This document shows positions 1 to 9,022 of a stretch of 64,000 nucleotides of DNA, in pieces. The translations under genes were made by a program, and so were the position numbers. This stretch comes from Flavobacteriales bacterium (GTDB lineage: Bacteria; Bacteroidota; Bacteroidia; Flavobacteriales_F; PHOS-HE28): positions 124,001 through 188,000 of the forward strand of contig JADJCS010000001.1 in assembly GCA_016703105.1 (NCBI GenBank), given 5' to 3'. Under the pieces are notes generated by a model. The model saw nothing but the letters and a program-made list of their open reading frames with translations, made no database searches and was not told where the DNA came from. How positions within the stretch are numbered: the first letter of the stretch is position 1; each line of letters begins with the position of its first letter.

Positions 1-1432
1 CCATGTGGAGGCGCACCATCTCGGCGGGAAGCGCAGCCGTGTCAGGGTCACGCAAGGCGAACAAACCCTCGCGGAGAAGGAGCTGATCGTTCATTCGGAC
101 CCTTACCAGAACCAGATCCCACTGCTGGTGAAGGCCTCCCGGCCCGGCATTCAACGGTTCAAGATCACCGTGCTGCCGCTTCCCGGGGAATACACCGAAC
201 AGAACAACACCGCCGAGGTGGTAGTGCAGGTGCTGGACGATCGTCAGAAAGTGTTGTTGTTGGGTGAAGCCCCCCATCCCGATATGGGCGCCATACGCAA
301 GGCCCTTGAAGGATCGGAGGCTTACGCCGTTACCTCGGCATCGTTCAGTTCGTTCAGCGGTGAGGTGGTGGAATATGACCTGGTCGTGTTCCATCGCCTG
401 CCGTCCATCCGACAGAACGCGGCGGACCTCCTGCAACGCTGCACGCAACGCAACATCCCGGTATTGCACGTGCTCGGTGCGGGCATGGACCTTCAAGCGT
501 TCAATGCCTTGGGGCGGGGGGTGCAAGTGCAGGGCGCACAACGCACTACCACCGATGCGCGGCCCCTGTTCGATCCCGCGTTCAGCCTTTTCCAGGTGGA
601 CCCATCCGTAGCACAAGCCTTCGAGCGGTTCCCACCGCTTCAGGTGCCCTTCGGTCAATACCAGCAAGGTGCTGGAGCCGTGGCCCTCTTCAGGCAACGC
701 ATCGGCATGGTGCGCACCGAGCAGCCCTTGATCGTGGTGCAGCAGTCGCAGACCGCCGCGCGCAGTGCCACGATCTGTGGGGAAGGGCTCTGGCGTTGGC
801 GATTGGCCGACCAGCAGCAGAACAACACCACCCAGCATTTCGATCTGATGGTGCGCAAACTGGTGCAATTGCTCGCGAACCGTTCCAATGCGGAACGCTT
901 CCGGATCGTACACGAGGATGTGTTCGACGATCAGGCCCCGGTGATCCTGAACGCGGAACTTTACGACCCCGCTTTCGAACTGGTGAACGCTCCGGACGCT
1001 TCGCTCACCCTCACGGACGAAAGTGGTGCGCAACTCCCGCTGGCCTTCAGCCGGAGCGGGAAAGGGTACCGCTTGTCCGTCGATGGATTGACCCCGGGCA
1101 AGTACACCTATGTTGCCTCCACCACGTTGAGCGGTTCCTCGTTCACTGTGAAAGGGGAGTTCCTGGTCCGACCCGTGCTGCTTGAACAGGCCCGCACCGT
1201 CGCCGACCACCGCCTGTTCGCCGATCTCTCCGCGTCAACGGGTGGGATCATGGTAGCGCCGGATGGATTGGCCACGTTGCGCGATACGCTGGACCGCGCC
1301 GAGGGCATGGTGTCGCGGTCCTACGCCTATGCCAGCACTTCGGATCTGATCACCCAGAAGTGGCCGTTCTTCGTGCTGCTCGCGCTGCTCGCGCTAGAGT
1401 GGTTCCTTCGCCGTCGCAACGGAGCCTACTGA
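1..1432 (+). CDS. C-terminal part of a membrane-anchored BatA/VWA-like protein (5' end outside window)
   Basis: The reading frame is open from the left edge of the window, so the visible 475 or so residues are probably the C-terminal part of a longer protein. It holds immunoglobulin-like beta regions (one starting near residue 10, with the phrase PLPGEYTEQNNTAEV), then a Rossmann-like segment beginning VLLLGEAPHPDMGAIRKAL that resembles the glutamine-amidotransferase-like fold of large Bacteroidota BatA/VWA-type membrane proteins. It ends with one hydrophobic helix (WPFFVLLALLALEWF) followed by RRR, the usual topology of an anchored periplasmic protein. No catalytic residue can be assigned. 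The family is inferred from architecture. The next gene starts 18 bases downstream on the same strand. Confidence 0.55.
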   Translation, partial: HVEAHHLGGKRSRVRVTQGEQTLAEKELIVHSDPYQNQIPLLVKASRPGIQRFKITVLPLPGEYTEQNNTAEVVVQVLDDRQKVLLLGEAPHPDMGAIRKALEGSEAYAVTSASFSSFSGEVVEYDLVVFHRLPSIRQNAADLLQRCTQRNIPVLHVLGAGMDLQAFNALGRGVQVQGAQRTTTDARPLFDPAFSLFQVDPSVAQAFERFPPLQVPFGQYQQGAGAVALFRQRIGMVRTEQPLIVVQQSQTAARSATICGEGLWRWRLADQQQNNTTQHFDLMVRKLVQLLANRSNAERFRIVHEDVFDDQAPVILNAELYDPAFELVNAPDASLTLTDESGAQLPLAFSRSGKGYRLSVDGLTPGKYTYVASTTLSGSSFTVKGEFLVRPVLLEQARTVADHRLFADLSASTGGIMVAPDGLATLRDTLDRAEGMVSRSYAYASTSDLITQKWPFFVLLALLALEWFLRRRNGAY

Positions 1433-1450
1433 ACGGCAGGTTCTTACCCC

Positions 1451-2077
1451 ATGCCCCGTTCAACGCTCGCCAAGGCATTGCTCACCTTGGGGGTGTTGGT
1501 GCTTCTCTGCGGAACGCTCTGGTGGATGCGCTTTTCGATCCTGCGGGCCGCCGGGAACTACCTTATGCCAGAGGATCCGCTCCAACAGGTGGATGCGGTG
1601 TACGTGCTCGGCGGATCATCGCTGGACCGCGGGCGCGAAGCGGCTCGCGTGATGCACGGAGGTTGGAGCCCAATGGTCTACTTTACCGGTGGTAACATAC
1701 CTACCGCGCTCGAGTCCATTGGGGTGATGCGCACCGAAGCGGAGGTTTGTTTACAGGCCGCGATACAGGCCGGGCTCCCGCCGGAACAGGGCCACGCATT
1801 GCGCGTCGGCACTAGCACCATGGAGGAATCGCAGTTCATCCGGGTGCATGCGAAGGGGCAGGGATACAAGCGGATCCTGGTGATCAGCTCGCGATTCCAT
1901 CTGCGTCGCATCGGCCGGGTATTTCGTGAACCGTTCGCGCAGGAGGGGATCACAGTGCTTCTGCACGGCGCACCATCGGATCAATTCGATGAGGCGCGTT
2001 GGTGGCAATATGAGGAAGGCCTCATCATGCTGAACAACGAGTACGCGAAGTTGCTCTACTACGCCTGGCGCTATTAG
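1451..2077 (+). CDS. DUF218/YdcF-family membrane-anchored protein
   Basis: A 208-residue protein with one N-terminal membrane helix (about residues 7-26) and a DUF218 (YdcF/SanA-like) domain. The family pattern is visible: DAVYVLGGSSLDRGREAA at about residues 47-64, the STMEES stretch around 118 and the VISSRFHLRR stretch near 140. Proteins of this family bind nucleotide-like ligands, and SanA homologues affect envelope barrier function, but the reaction is unknown. The gene follows the preceding membrane protein by 18 bases and is probably co-transcribed with it. It converges on the serine protease gene with one base between the stop codons. The family call is firm; the function is not known. 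Confidence 0.8.
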   Translation: MPRSTLAKALLTLGVLVLLCGTLWWMRFSILRAAGNYLMPEDPLQQVDAVYVLGGSSLDRGREAARVMHGGWSPMVYFTGGNIPTALESIGVMRTEAEVCLQAAIQAGLPPEQGHALRVGTSTMEESQFIRVHAKGQGYKRILVISSRFHLRRIGRVFREPFAQEGITVLLHGAPSDQFDEARWWQYEEGLIMLNNEYAKLLYYAWRY

Positions 2078-2078
2078 C

Positions 2079-4309
2079 TCAGCGTTGCACGAACAAGCGC
2101 GTTACCGCGCGGCCTTGCGGGCTGGTGAGTTGCAAAGTGTAGCCCCCTTCGGCTAAAGGCCCGGGATCGATGGTGATGGTGCCCTGCACTGCGTTGATCG
2201 CGCGCTCCATGGCCATGCGTCCGGTCATGTCGAAGAGGCGAAGCGTGCCGCGCTCCACGCCACCCGGCCATGCTATGGTGAAGCTGCCGTTGCTGGGGTT
2301 CGGCCATACGCGCAATGCGGTCAATGGGCCCAACTCCGGAACGTTCGTGCCTACGATGCAGAAACTCACGCTGTCCACATCACCGAATTGGCCGTCGCTT
2401 TCCGCGATCAGCAGGCTGTCGCCATCCAGGACCACGAGGTTGCCATCGCCATAGTCGCAACAGATCCCGTCCCCGGCCACATCGTGGATCACAATGCGAT
2501 AGCAGCCATCGCCCAGGCAGTATTCGTGGATCAGCGGAACACCGCCAGTGCCGTTCTGGTAGGGGCCGCCTTCGTCGAGCAAGGCTCCTCCATCCGTCGT
2601 GAGTTCCCAGGTGGTCTCGCTGCCCCATTCGTCCAGCGTGAGCACCACGCTAACGGTCTGCGCGGGCGATGCGGTGAGAAATTCATCGAAGGTGGCATCG
2701 TTCGCTGGGTTGCCATCCACCTGGCCGTTCGGTTGGCTGCTGCCTACCACCAGGGTGTGCGGGCCGTTGCCCACCGGGATGGTCCCGAGCGGCACGTTCA
2801 TCGTCTGGCCAGAGAGCAAGGTGCCCGCCCACGGTTGCGGCAATAAGGGCACCGCATCGAGCACAAGGTTCAGCGTTACGGACGTCATGACGGCCGTCCC
2901 ATTGTTCTTGAGTGTGATGTACGGGGTGATGCTGTCCACGCCGCAGCTCTGGTCGGGGATATCGTAGATCGCCGTCACCGCAGCATCGTAGGTGGGTGGG
3001 GTGATGCCGTTCGGATCATAACCGTCCAGCGTTCCACCGCAGGTGCCGAGCCATTGTTCGAGCAAGGGCCACGAGAGGTCGAAGCGGCCGTAGTAGTCAT
3101 CCACACTGTTGGCGCAGTTCGCGGCACCGCCGAAGAGTTGGCCGACAAGCCGCCCGTCCTCGTTCCAAAGCCCACTTCCACTGCTACCCGGTTCGGTGGT
3201 GCCGGTATCCCAGGTCTGGATATGCCAGCACTCCGCCACTGGGTTCCCGAACTGCCCTTGCAACGGCGGGTCCAGGTCCCGACTGATCTTTTTGATGTCC
3301 CCCTTGGGGTGGTGGATCCCCACGGTACTATCCGGGAAAGCACCAGTGTTGTCCCAGCCAGAGTAGAACACATTAAAGGTGTCCGGTGGCGCGGCGCTCA
3401 ATTCCAGGAAAGCCATATCGGTGCCGGGGTCGCTTGTGAGCAAGGTGGAACCCGAAACGGTTTGGTTGTCCGGTGCATTGGTTGTAGGGGTACAATCCGG
3501 GCTGTCCCAGTTGAAGACGAAGACCCAGTTGGCCACACTTCCGCTCACACAATGGTTCGCCGTGAGGAAGTAAGGGTGCCCGTCCTCCGCGCAGTTGTTC
3601 AGCAACTGGCCGGTGCAGCTCCCGCCGCCGGCGAGGATCAGCGCCACCGAGCGGATCTGGTCGCGCCATAGGTCGCCGTCCGGGCAGATCACGTTGATGT
3701 TGCAACTGCCACTATCCCCGAAAGCCTTTGCCTGGCTGAATGGATCGCGGTAGCAATGGACCACTTCGCCAATGGTCAAATGGCCCTGGCCCGCCACGGC
3801 CGCAGGTTCTTGGTACTCCACGATCACGCGGGATCCAGACAGAGGTGCCACGCCCATGCTGGTGCCTCCGCCATTGCTGGCAGCGGTGTACCCACCCTCG
3901 GAAGTTCGGGTCGATCCCATCATGGATGAACACCCGCCCCTTCTGGAAGCCGATAGTCCGTGAACGTGATGCCGATCGCCATCGCCTCCGGGCATTCAAT
4001 GGCCAATTGCCAGATCCGCACACCCCCTGGGCCGATATGCCAAGTGCCGTGCGTCTCCATGCTGAACTGGGTCGGGTGTACCACGCCGAAACGGGCGGGT
4101 CCCACGTGGCCGTTGGCCGCATTGGTTTCGTCCTCATCCATGAGCGCTTGGGCGTCCACCACGGGAAGCGTCATGATCTGGGGATCCTGCAAACCATACT
4201 TGGGTGCCGACATTCCGAAGGGACGCCCGCCGAAGGACAGTTGCGCTTCGGCAGGGAGCAGGGTGCCCAGGAGGATCAACAAGGAAAGAAAGCGCAGGGA
4301 TGGAAGCAT
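2079..4309 (-). CDS. Secreted trypsin-like/lysyl-endopeptidase-type serine protease with T9SS sorting domain (two frame breaks)
   Basis: The product starts with a signal peptide (MLPSLRFLSLLILLGTLLPAEAQ) and a lysyl-endopeptidase-type propeptide region. The trypsin-fold triad is visible: His in FLTANHCV, Asp in GTDMAFLEL, and Ser in GSSGSGLW. A beta-rich region follows, including a cysteine-rich stretch (GDGICCDYGDGN), and then a type A T9SS sorting domain beginning RVWPNPSNGSFTI. The frame is broken twice within about 50 bases. Near 3930 (after LPEGA) the sense continues in a second frame (VFIHDGIDP), and near 3910 in a third (GGYTAASNGGG). A missing GC pair and one extra G would repair both and give 743 residues. 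I chose the ATG at 4309 because it opens a clean signal peptide. The active-site part is intact. Confidence 0.8.
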
Positions 4310-4408
4310 GCGTGGTGGTCTTGCTAGCACCAAGACGTTGGCAAGGGCCGGAACGTTGGCAGGCGCAAGTTAATCCCTTCGCTGGGGCACCTATTTCCGT
4401 GATCATCG

Positions 4409-4416
4409 CACCTTCG
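4409..4416 (+). promoter_or_regulatory. Promoter -7-like box before miaE
   Basis: CACCTTCG resembles the Bacteroidota -7 element TAnnTTTG (two mismatches) and ends 7 bases before the miaE ATG. If it is active, transcription would start almost at the start codon. No clear -33 TTG is present. Weak on its own; see the finding on start-proximal boxes. Confidence 0.3.
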
Positions 4417-4423
4417 CCCCACC

Positions 4424-5005
4424 ATGCTGGGCCTCCAACTAGCCACCGATCCCCATTGGACCGAACTGGTCCGCCGCGACCTCGCCGAAGTACTCACTGA
4501 CCATGCCTGGTGCGAGCAGAAGGCCGCGAGCAACGCCATCAGCATGGTGGTGCGCTACCCGGAGCTAAGCGAATTGGTGAAGGAACTCACGCGGATCGCG
4601 CAGGAGGAGATCACCCACTTCGGCCAGGTACATGCGCATATCGTGGCGCGGGGCTGGGTGCTGGGACCCGAGCGCAAGGACCATTACGTGAACGAACTAC
4701 TCGCCTTTGTGCGCAAGGATGGCGGCCGCGAGGAACGCCTGGTGGACCGCCTGCTCTTCAGCGCGATGATCGAAGCACGCAGTTGCGAGCGCTTCAAGCT
4801 GCTGAGCGAAGAGGCCGACGACGCCGAGCTTCGCGCCTTCTACCGCGATCTGATGGTGAGCGAGGCCGGGCACTACACCACCTTCATCGGCTTCGCCCGC
4901 AAGTATGGCGGTGCTGTGGACGTGGATGCCCGCTGGAAGGAATTCCTCGCCTACGAGGCCGGTGTGATCGCACGCTACGGGAAGGCGCCCACCATGCACG
5001 GGTGA
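4424..5005 (+). CDS. miaE: tRNA-(ms2io6A) hydroxylase MiaE
   Basis: A 193-residue protein with the ferritin-like di-iron four-helix fold of MiaE, the non-haem oxygenase that hydroxylates the isopentenyl group of 2-methylthio-N6-isopentenyladenosine at tRNA position 37. Likely iron ligands are visible as Glu in CEQKAAS, the ExxH pair in QEEITHF, Glu in IEARSCERF and the ExxH pair in SEAGHY. Length is normal for the family. The ATG at 4424 starts the conserved MLGLQLATDP. The gene starts 114 bases from the divergent protease gene and precedes cinA by 30 bases. The substrate would be made by MiaA and MiaB-type enzymes encoded elsewhere. Confidence 0.92.
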   Translation: MLGLQLATDPHWTELVRRDLAEVLTDHAWCEQKAASNAISMVVRYPELSELVKELTRIAQEEITHFGQVHAHIVARGWVLGPERKDHYVNELLAFVRKDGGREERLVDRLLFSAMIEARSCERFKLLSEEADDAELRAFYRDLMVSEAGHYTTFIGFARKYGGAVDVDARWKEFLAYEAGVIARYGKAPTMHG

Positions 5006-5023
5006 ACGCCAGGCTTTGATCCC

Positions 5024-5031
5024 GAACTTCG
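5024..5031 (+). promoter_or_regulatory. Promoter -7-like box before cinA
   Basis: GAACTTCG matches TAnnTTTG at six of eight positions and lies 4 bases before the cinA ATG at 5036. It may drive a leaderless cinA transcript, or be fortuitous. The miaE-cinA gap is only 30 bases, so read-through from miaE is also likely. Confidence 0.3.
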
Positions 5032-5035
5032 CGCC

Positions 5036-6325
5036 ATGGGCCACGAGATCACCGCCGAGATCATCTCCATTGGCGATGAGCTGTTGATCGGGCAGACCAT
5101 CAATACCAATGCCGGCTGGATGGGCGAGCGGCTGGGCTTGATCGGCATCCGTCCCAAACGTGTGCGCGTGATCGGCGACGACCGCCAGGAGATCCTCGAT
5201 GTGCTGGCCAGCGCGGAATGTGACGTGGTGCTGATCACCGGGGGGCTCGGTCCCACCAAGGATGACATCACCAAGCACACGCTGTGCGAGTTCTTCAGCA
5301 CCCGCCTGGTGCGCCATGCTAACATTGAAGCGCGCATCGTGACCTTTTTCGAGAACCTCGGCCGTGATCCATTGGAGGTGAACCGTGCGCAGGCGGATCT
5401 GCCTGAAGCGTGCATTGTGGTCCCCAATGATCGGGGCACGGCCAGCGGCATGTGGTTCAACCGGCCCAGGACCGGTGCCACGGACCAGGTGTTTGTGAGC
5501 ATGCCAGGCGTTCCGTACGAGATGAAAGCGATGATGGACATCACCGTGCTGCCGATGCTACAGGAGCATTTTCAGCCGCCGTCCATTGTGCATCGCACCA
5601 TCCTCACCACCGGATTGGGTGAAAGCCATCTGGCCCATCGCATCGCGGCCTGGGAGGACAGCCTTGCGGTGGAAGGTATCAAGCTGGCCTATTTGCCGAG
5701 CCCAGGCATCGTGAAGCTGCGCCTGAGCACGTATGCGGGCCAGGAAGCCGCCGAGGCACAAAGCCGCGTGGACCGCAAAGCGACCGAACTCTATGGTCTC
5801 GTCCCGGAACTGATCTTCGGAGAAGGCGAAGAGAAACTGGAGCAGGTGGTGGGCCGCTGGCTGAAGGAACGCGCACAGACCTTGAGCACCGCCGAGAGTT
5901 GCACCGGCGGCTATGTGAGCCATTTGATCACCGGGATCCCCGGCAGTTCCGCTTATTTCATCGGTGGTGTGGTGAGCTATGCCAACGCGGTGAAAATGGA
6001 AGAGCTCGGGATCCCAGCCGGTATGCTCGAACTGAACGGTGCGGTGAGCCAGCCGGTGGTGGAGAAGATGGCCTTGGGAGTGCGCGAAGCATTGAAGACC
6101 GATTGGAGCATCGCCTTGAGCGGGGTAGCCGGCCCCGAGGGAGGTACTCCTGAAAAACCCGTCGGCACGGTCTGGCTGGCGGTGGCCGGTCCGGGAGGTG
6201 TGCGCTCCGTGTTGGGGCACTTCCCCGGTTCCCGTGATCTGGTCATCAAGCGAAGTGCCATCGCAGCGCTGAACCTGTTACGTCAGGGGTTGTTGGCCAC
6301 CACGGCTGAACCAGCAAGGCCCTAG
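5036..6325 (+). CDS. cinA: CinA-family protein (nicotinamide-nucleotide amidase / MoCF fusion)
   Basis: A 429-residue two-domain CinA. The N-terminal half is a MoCF-biosynthesis (MoaB/MogA-like) domain with SIGDELLIGQTINTNAGWM at about residues 11-29 and VLITGGLGPTKDD near residue 65. The C-terminal half is the CinA/PncC domain, with TAESCTGGYVSHLIT near residue 285 and GVAGPEGGTPEKPVGTVW near residue 363. PncC domains deamidate nicotinamide mononucleotide in pyridine-nucleotide recycling, and the MoCF part acts on ADP-ribose in some homologues. Length matches full-length family members. It converges with the methyltransferase gene, with 6 bases between the two ends. Confidence 0.92.
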   Translation: MGHEITAEIISIGDELLIGQTINTNAGWMGERLGLIGIRPKRVRVIGDDRQEILDVLASAECDVVLITGGLGPTKDDITKHTLCEFFSTRLVRHANIEARIVTFFENLGRDPLEVNRAQADLPEACIVVPNDRGTASGMWFNRPRTGATDQVFVSMPGVPYEMKAMMDITVLPMLQEHFQPPSIVHRTILTTGLGESHLAHRIAAWEDSLAVEGIKLAYLPSPGIVKLRLSTYAGQEAAEAQSRVDRKATELYGLVPELIFGEGEEKLEQVVGRWLKERAQTLSTAESCTGGYVSHLITGIPGSSAYFIGGVVSYANAVKMEELGIPAGMLELNGAVSQPVVEKMALGVREALKTDWSIALSGVAGPEGGTPEKPVGTVWLAVAGPGGVRSVLGHFPGSRDLVIKRSAIAALNLLRQGLLATTAEPARP

Positions 6326-6331
6326 CGTGGC

Positions 6332-7060
6332 CTATCCGGGCTTCCGTGCCACCACGGAATAGCCCAAGGCATAGGTCTCCTGGGTGCGCTCCCGGTTACG
6401 GCGGATCCAGCCTGTCAATTCCACTGATCTCGCCAACAAGCGGAACACGCGGTTCGAGAAGCTGCCGCTCATGATCTTGTTCAACGTATCCATCAGCACA
6501 TCGGCCTGGCCACCGTACGGCTCGATGTGGATCACCTCCAACCCGGCGCCTTGGCACAGATCCTCCAGTGCGAACCGTGTGGGGTGGTAGTATTCGTGCG
6601 GGTACTCGCAGAGCCAATAGACGAACGGAGCGGTGATCACCACCTTGCCACCCGGTTTCAGCACCCGGCCGATCTCCTGCACCACTTCCCACGGCCGGCG
6701 CATGTGGGCCAGTACATCGGTAAGTAGCACCGAATCGAAGGAATTGTCCGGGAAGGGCAGGGGATCGTTCAGGTCCACCACCTGATCCAGCAGCTGCGCC
6801 ACATGCGGGTCCTGTCGACGGTCCACGCAGGTACTTGCCGTGGTCCGATCGGCGTACAGTTCGTAGTATGGGACCGGTCCGCAGCCCATATCCAGCACAT
6901 GGCCGCTGATGTGTGCCTGTATAAGGGGGATGTATTTTCGGGTCTGTAGCTCCGTACTGTATCCGGATCCCCCGAAGATGCCCGCATGGTTCACCTCGAA
7001 CGAACCCGTGCGTCGGTTGCGGACCAGGCGTGTGGGCTTCCAGAGTTCCGGGTTGCGCAT
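6332..7060 (-). CDS. Class I SAM-dependent methyltransferase
   Basis: A 242-residue protein with a class I methyltransferase fold (Methyltransf_11 type). The SAM motif VLDMGCGPVPYYEL is at about residues 55-68. The acidic strand-2 end is CVDRRQ. Motif II/III appears as PFPDNSFDSVLLTDVLAHM and LKPGGKVVITAPFVYWL. The following YPHEYYHPTRF stretch is typical of methyltransferases acting on lipids or surface glycans. The substrate cannot be read from the sequence. It is a single gene between convergent cinA and divergent rpmB. Confidence 0.85.
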   Translation of the reverse strand: MRNPELWKPTRLVRNRRTGSFEVNHAGIFGGSGYSTELQTRKYIPLIQAHISGHVLDMGCGPVPYYELYADRTTASTCVDRRQDPHVAQLLDQVVDLNDPLPFPDNSFDSVLLTDVLAHMRRPWEVVQEIGRVLKPGGKVVITAPFVYWLCEYPHEYYHPTRFALEDLCQGAGLEVIHIEPYGGQADVLMDTLNKIMSGSFSNRVFRLLARSVELTGWIRRNRERTQETYALGYSVVARKPG

Positions 7061-7111
7061 TGCACGGAAATGCTCGACGAATGGATCGCTGGGGCGGACG
7101 AAGGGGGCGGC

Positions 7112-7119
7112 GAAAGGTA
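7112..7119 (-). promoter_or_regulatory. Probable -7 promoter box of the methyltransferase gene
   Basis: On the minus strand the sequence reads TACCTTTC, seven of eight matches to TAnnTTTG, 52 bases upstream of the methyltransferase start. The rest of the 256-base gap to rpmB shows no other gene. Confidence 0.45.
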
Positions 7120-7286
7120 GGGGATGGCGAAGCTCGGTTCTTGTTCCTCAGGGTCTTCTCGTCCCTTTCGGGTCAGGTCCGGATCTTCGGACGGGTTCAA
7201 CGATGTTCATTCCCCTGAGGTTCACGGCTTGAAAGGGACTCCGGAACCGGGTGCCACGTAGCGCGTCGGGCCCAAGACAATTTACC

Positions 7287-7294
7287 TACATTTG
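7287..7294 (+). promoter_or_regulatory. Promoter -7 box of the rpmB operon
   Basis: TACATTTG is a perfect match to the Bacteroidota -7 consensus TAnnTTTG and ends 22 bases before the rpmB ATG. It excludes the upstream in-frame codons as translation starts for rpmB, because they would lie before the transcript. Confidence 0.7.
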
Positions 7295-7316
7295 CCGCCC
7301 GCAATACCGAACCGCC

Positions 7317-7556
7317 ATGTCAAAGGTCTGCCAGATCACCGGCAAGCATGTCATCACCGGCCACCAGGTGAGCCACTCGAACGTGAAGACGAACCGCACG
7401 TTCGCCCCCAATCTTCAGGACAAGAGGTATTTCCTTCCCGAGGAGAAAAAGTGGGTGACCCTCCGCGTGAGCGCCAACGGTATGCGCACCATCGACAAGA
7501 TCGGCTTGTCCGAAGCCCTGAAGCGCGCCAAAGCCAAGGGTTATTACAAAGCTTGA
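7317..7556 (+). CDS. rpmB: 50S ribosomal protein L28
   Basis: A 79-residue L28, a structural protein of the large ribosomal subunit. Diagnostic segments are MSKVCQITGKHVITGHQVSHS at the N-terminus, NVKTNRTFAPNLQ, and the VTLRVSANGMRTIDKIGL region. The start at 7317 is fixed by the conserved MSKVCQITGK and by the promoter box just upstream. An open frame extends 22 codons further upstream but is not conserved in the family. It is the first gene of the rpmB-rpmG-DUF4295-ftsY-rimO series, a gene order typical of Bacteroidota. Confidence 0.97.
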   Translation: MSKVCQITGKHVITGHQVSHSNVKTNRTFAPNLQDKRYFLPEEKKWVTLRVSANGMRTIDKIGLSEALKRAKAKGYYKA

Positions 7557-7582
7557 TCATCGAACACGCAACACGCTGAGCC

Positions 7583-7765
7583 ATGGCCAAGAAAGGGAAC
7601 CGCGTACAGGTGATCCTGGAGTGTACCGAGCACAAGACCTCGGGCCAACCCGGCACCTCCCGGTACATTACCACCAAGAACCGCAAGAACACCACCGAGC
7701 GGATGGAGTTGAAGAAATACAACCCCATTCTCCGGAAGATGACCGTTCACAAAGAGATCAAGTAA
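7583..7765 (+). CDS. rpmG: 50S ribosomal protein L33
   Basis: A 60-residue L33. It begins MAKKGNRVQVILECTEHK and contains the YITTKNRKNTTERMELKKYN core that contacts 23S rRNA near the E site. It has a single Cys (residue 14) instead of the two CxxC pairs of zinc-binding L33, so it is the zinc-independent type. It lies 26 bases after rpmB and 55 bases before the DUF4295 gene, and is surely co-transcribed. Confidence 0.97.
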   Translation: MAKKGNRVQVILECTEHKTSGQPGTSRYITTKNRKNTTERMELKKYNPILRKMTVHKEIK

Positions 7766-7820
7766 GCCGCGCCTTCGCGTCTTCACCAACCATCCAACCG
7801 AGCGCTAAGGCGCGTGAGAC

Positions 7821-7979
7821 ATGGCAAAGAAAGTAGTCGCATCCTTGAAGAAGGCGGACGCCAAGGTGTTCACCAAAGTGATCCGCATGGTCCGGAACGG
7901 TAAGACCGGAGGCTATCAGTTCCAGGAGATGGTGATGCCCGCCGAGGAGGCGGACAAGTTCCTGGCGCAGAAGAAGTGA
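7821..7979 (+). CDS. DUF4295 family protein
   Basis: A 52-residue, lysine-rich protein (MAKKVVASLKKADAKVFTKV at the N-terminus, ending DKFLAQKK). DUF4295 proteins are found almost only in Bacteroidota, between rpmG and ftsY exactly as here, and are presumed ribosome-associated. Their function is not established. The start codon follows the rpmG end by 55 bases, and a strong hairpin lies just after the stop. Confidence 0.9.
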   Translation: MAKKVVASLKKADAKVFTKVIRMVRNGKTGGYQFQEMVMPAEEADKFLAQKK

Positions 7980-8000
7980 TCCGCACAACGCGGAGTTCCG

Positions 8001-8036
8001 GAAAGGCTTTCCGAGCGGTCGGGAGGCCTTTTCGTT
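8001..8036 (+). terminator. Rho-independent terminator after the rpmB-rpmG-DUF4295 genes
   Basis: A stem of 13 pairs, counting G-U pairs, is formed by 8002-8014 (AAAGGCTTTCCGA) and 8019-8031 (TCGGGAGGCCTTT) around a GCGG loop, followed by TCGTTT. The T tract is short, so termination may be partial and some transcripts may read into ftsY, which starts 15 bases later. Confidence 0.7.
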
Positions 8037-8051
8037 TATCCTGACGGATCT

Positions 8052-9011
8052 ATGGCGCTATTCGGCATTTTCGGCAAGGATCCAGCGGCCAAAGCAGCGG
8101 CGGACGGTTCCGCGCCCCTGGAGCAAGGTCTGGAGCGTTCCCGGGGCGGGCTGTTCGCCAAGCTCTCGCGTATCGTGGCGGGCAAGAGCAAGGTGGACGA
8201 TGCCGTGCTGGATGACCTGGAAGAAGCTCTGGTGAGCAGCGATGTAGGGGTGGAGACAACCCTCACCATCATCGAGCGGATCCAAACCCGGGTGGCCCGC
8301 GACAAGTATGTGGGCACCGCCGAATTGAACGGCATCCTACGTGCCGAGGTGGCCGCGTTGATGAAGGACCCGCAGCCCATCGACCTGTCGACGAAGCCCT
8401 ATGTGATCATGGTGGTCGGCGTGAACGGCGTAGGCAAAACCACCACCATTGGCAAACTGGCGCATCGGTTCCATGCGGCAGGTCATAGCGTGATGCTCGG
8501 GGCGGCGGATACCTTCCGTGCGGCCGCTGTGGACCAACTCCGGATCTGGAGCGAGCGCGTAGGCGTGCCCTTGGTGAGCCAGGGCATGAACGCCGATCCG
8601 GCCGCAGTGGCCTTCGATACGGTGGAGAGCGCTAAGGCGAAAGGCACGGACATCGTGATCATCGACACCGCAGGGCGCTTGCACAACAAGATCAACCTCA
8701 TGAACGAGCTCACCAAGGTGCGCAACGTGATGCGCAAGGTGGTGCCCGATGCCCCCCACGAGGTGCTGCTCGTGCTCGATGCCAGCACGGGCCAGAACGC
8801 CATTGAACAAGCCCGCCAGTTCACCGCGGCCACCGAGGTCACCGCACTTGCGCTCACGAAATTGGATGGCACAGCGAAGGGCGGTGTAGCGATCGGGATC
8901 AGCCACCAGTTCCAGATCCCCATCCGGTACCTCGGCGTAGGCGAAGGCATCGAAGACCTCATGCCCTTCGATCGCACCGCCTTCGTAGAGGCTCTCTTCA
9001 AAGGGAACTGA
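8052..9011 (+). CDS. ftsY: Signal recognition particle receptor FtsY
   Basis: A 319-residue SRP GTPase that docks ribosome-SRP complexes at the membrane for co-translational insertion. The acidic A domain seen in Proteobacteria is absent, leaving a short N-terminal stretch and the N domain to about residue 100. The G domain shows the P-loop GVNGVGKTT (about 123-131), the insertion-box motif AADTFRAAAVDQL (151-163), DTAGR (205-209) and TKLDG (269-273). The ending GEGIEDLMPF is the conserved GxGE motif region. Overall length is normal for Bacteroidota FtsY. It sits between the terminator and rimO. Confidence 0.97.
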   Translation: MALFGIFGKDPAAKAAADGSAPLEQGLERSRGGLFAKLSRIVAGKSKVDDAVLDDLEEALVSSDVGVETTLTIIERIQTRVARDKYVGTAELNGILRAEVAALMKDPQPIDLSTKPYVIMVVGVNGVGKTTTIGKLAHRFHAAGHSVMLGAADTFRAAAVDQLRIWSERVGVPLVSQGMNADPAAVAFDTVESAKAKGTDIVIIDTAGRLHNKINLMNELTKVRNVMRKVVPDAPHEVLLVLDASTGQNAIEQARQFTAATEVTALALTKLDGTAKGGVAIGISHQFQIPIRYLGVGEGIEDLMPFDRTAFVEALFKGN

Positions 9012-9022
9012 CCGAGCTTCCC

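Noticed and set aside
3054..3671. Long plus-strand open frame inside the serine protease gene
   Set aside because: It is a shadow of a GC-rich gene on the other strand; the translation is low-complexity with no recognisable domain, whereas the minus strand carries the trypsin-fold triad.
7251..7316. Upstream extension of rpmB by 22 residues
   Set aside because: A perfect promoter box lies inside it and L28 proteins begin at MSKVCQITGK.
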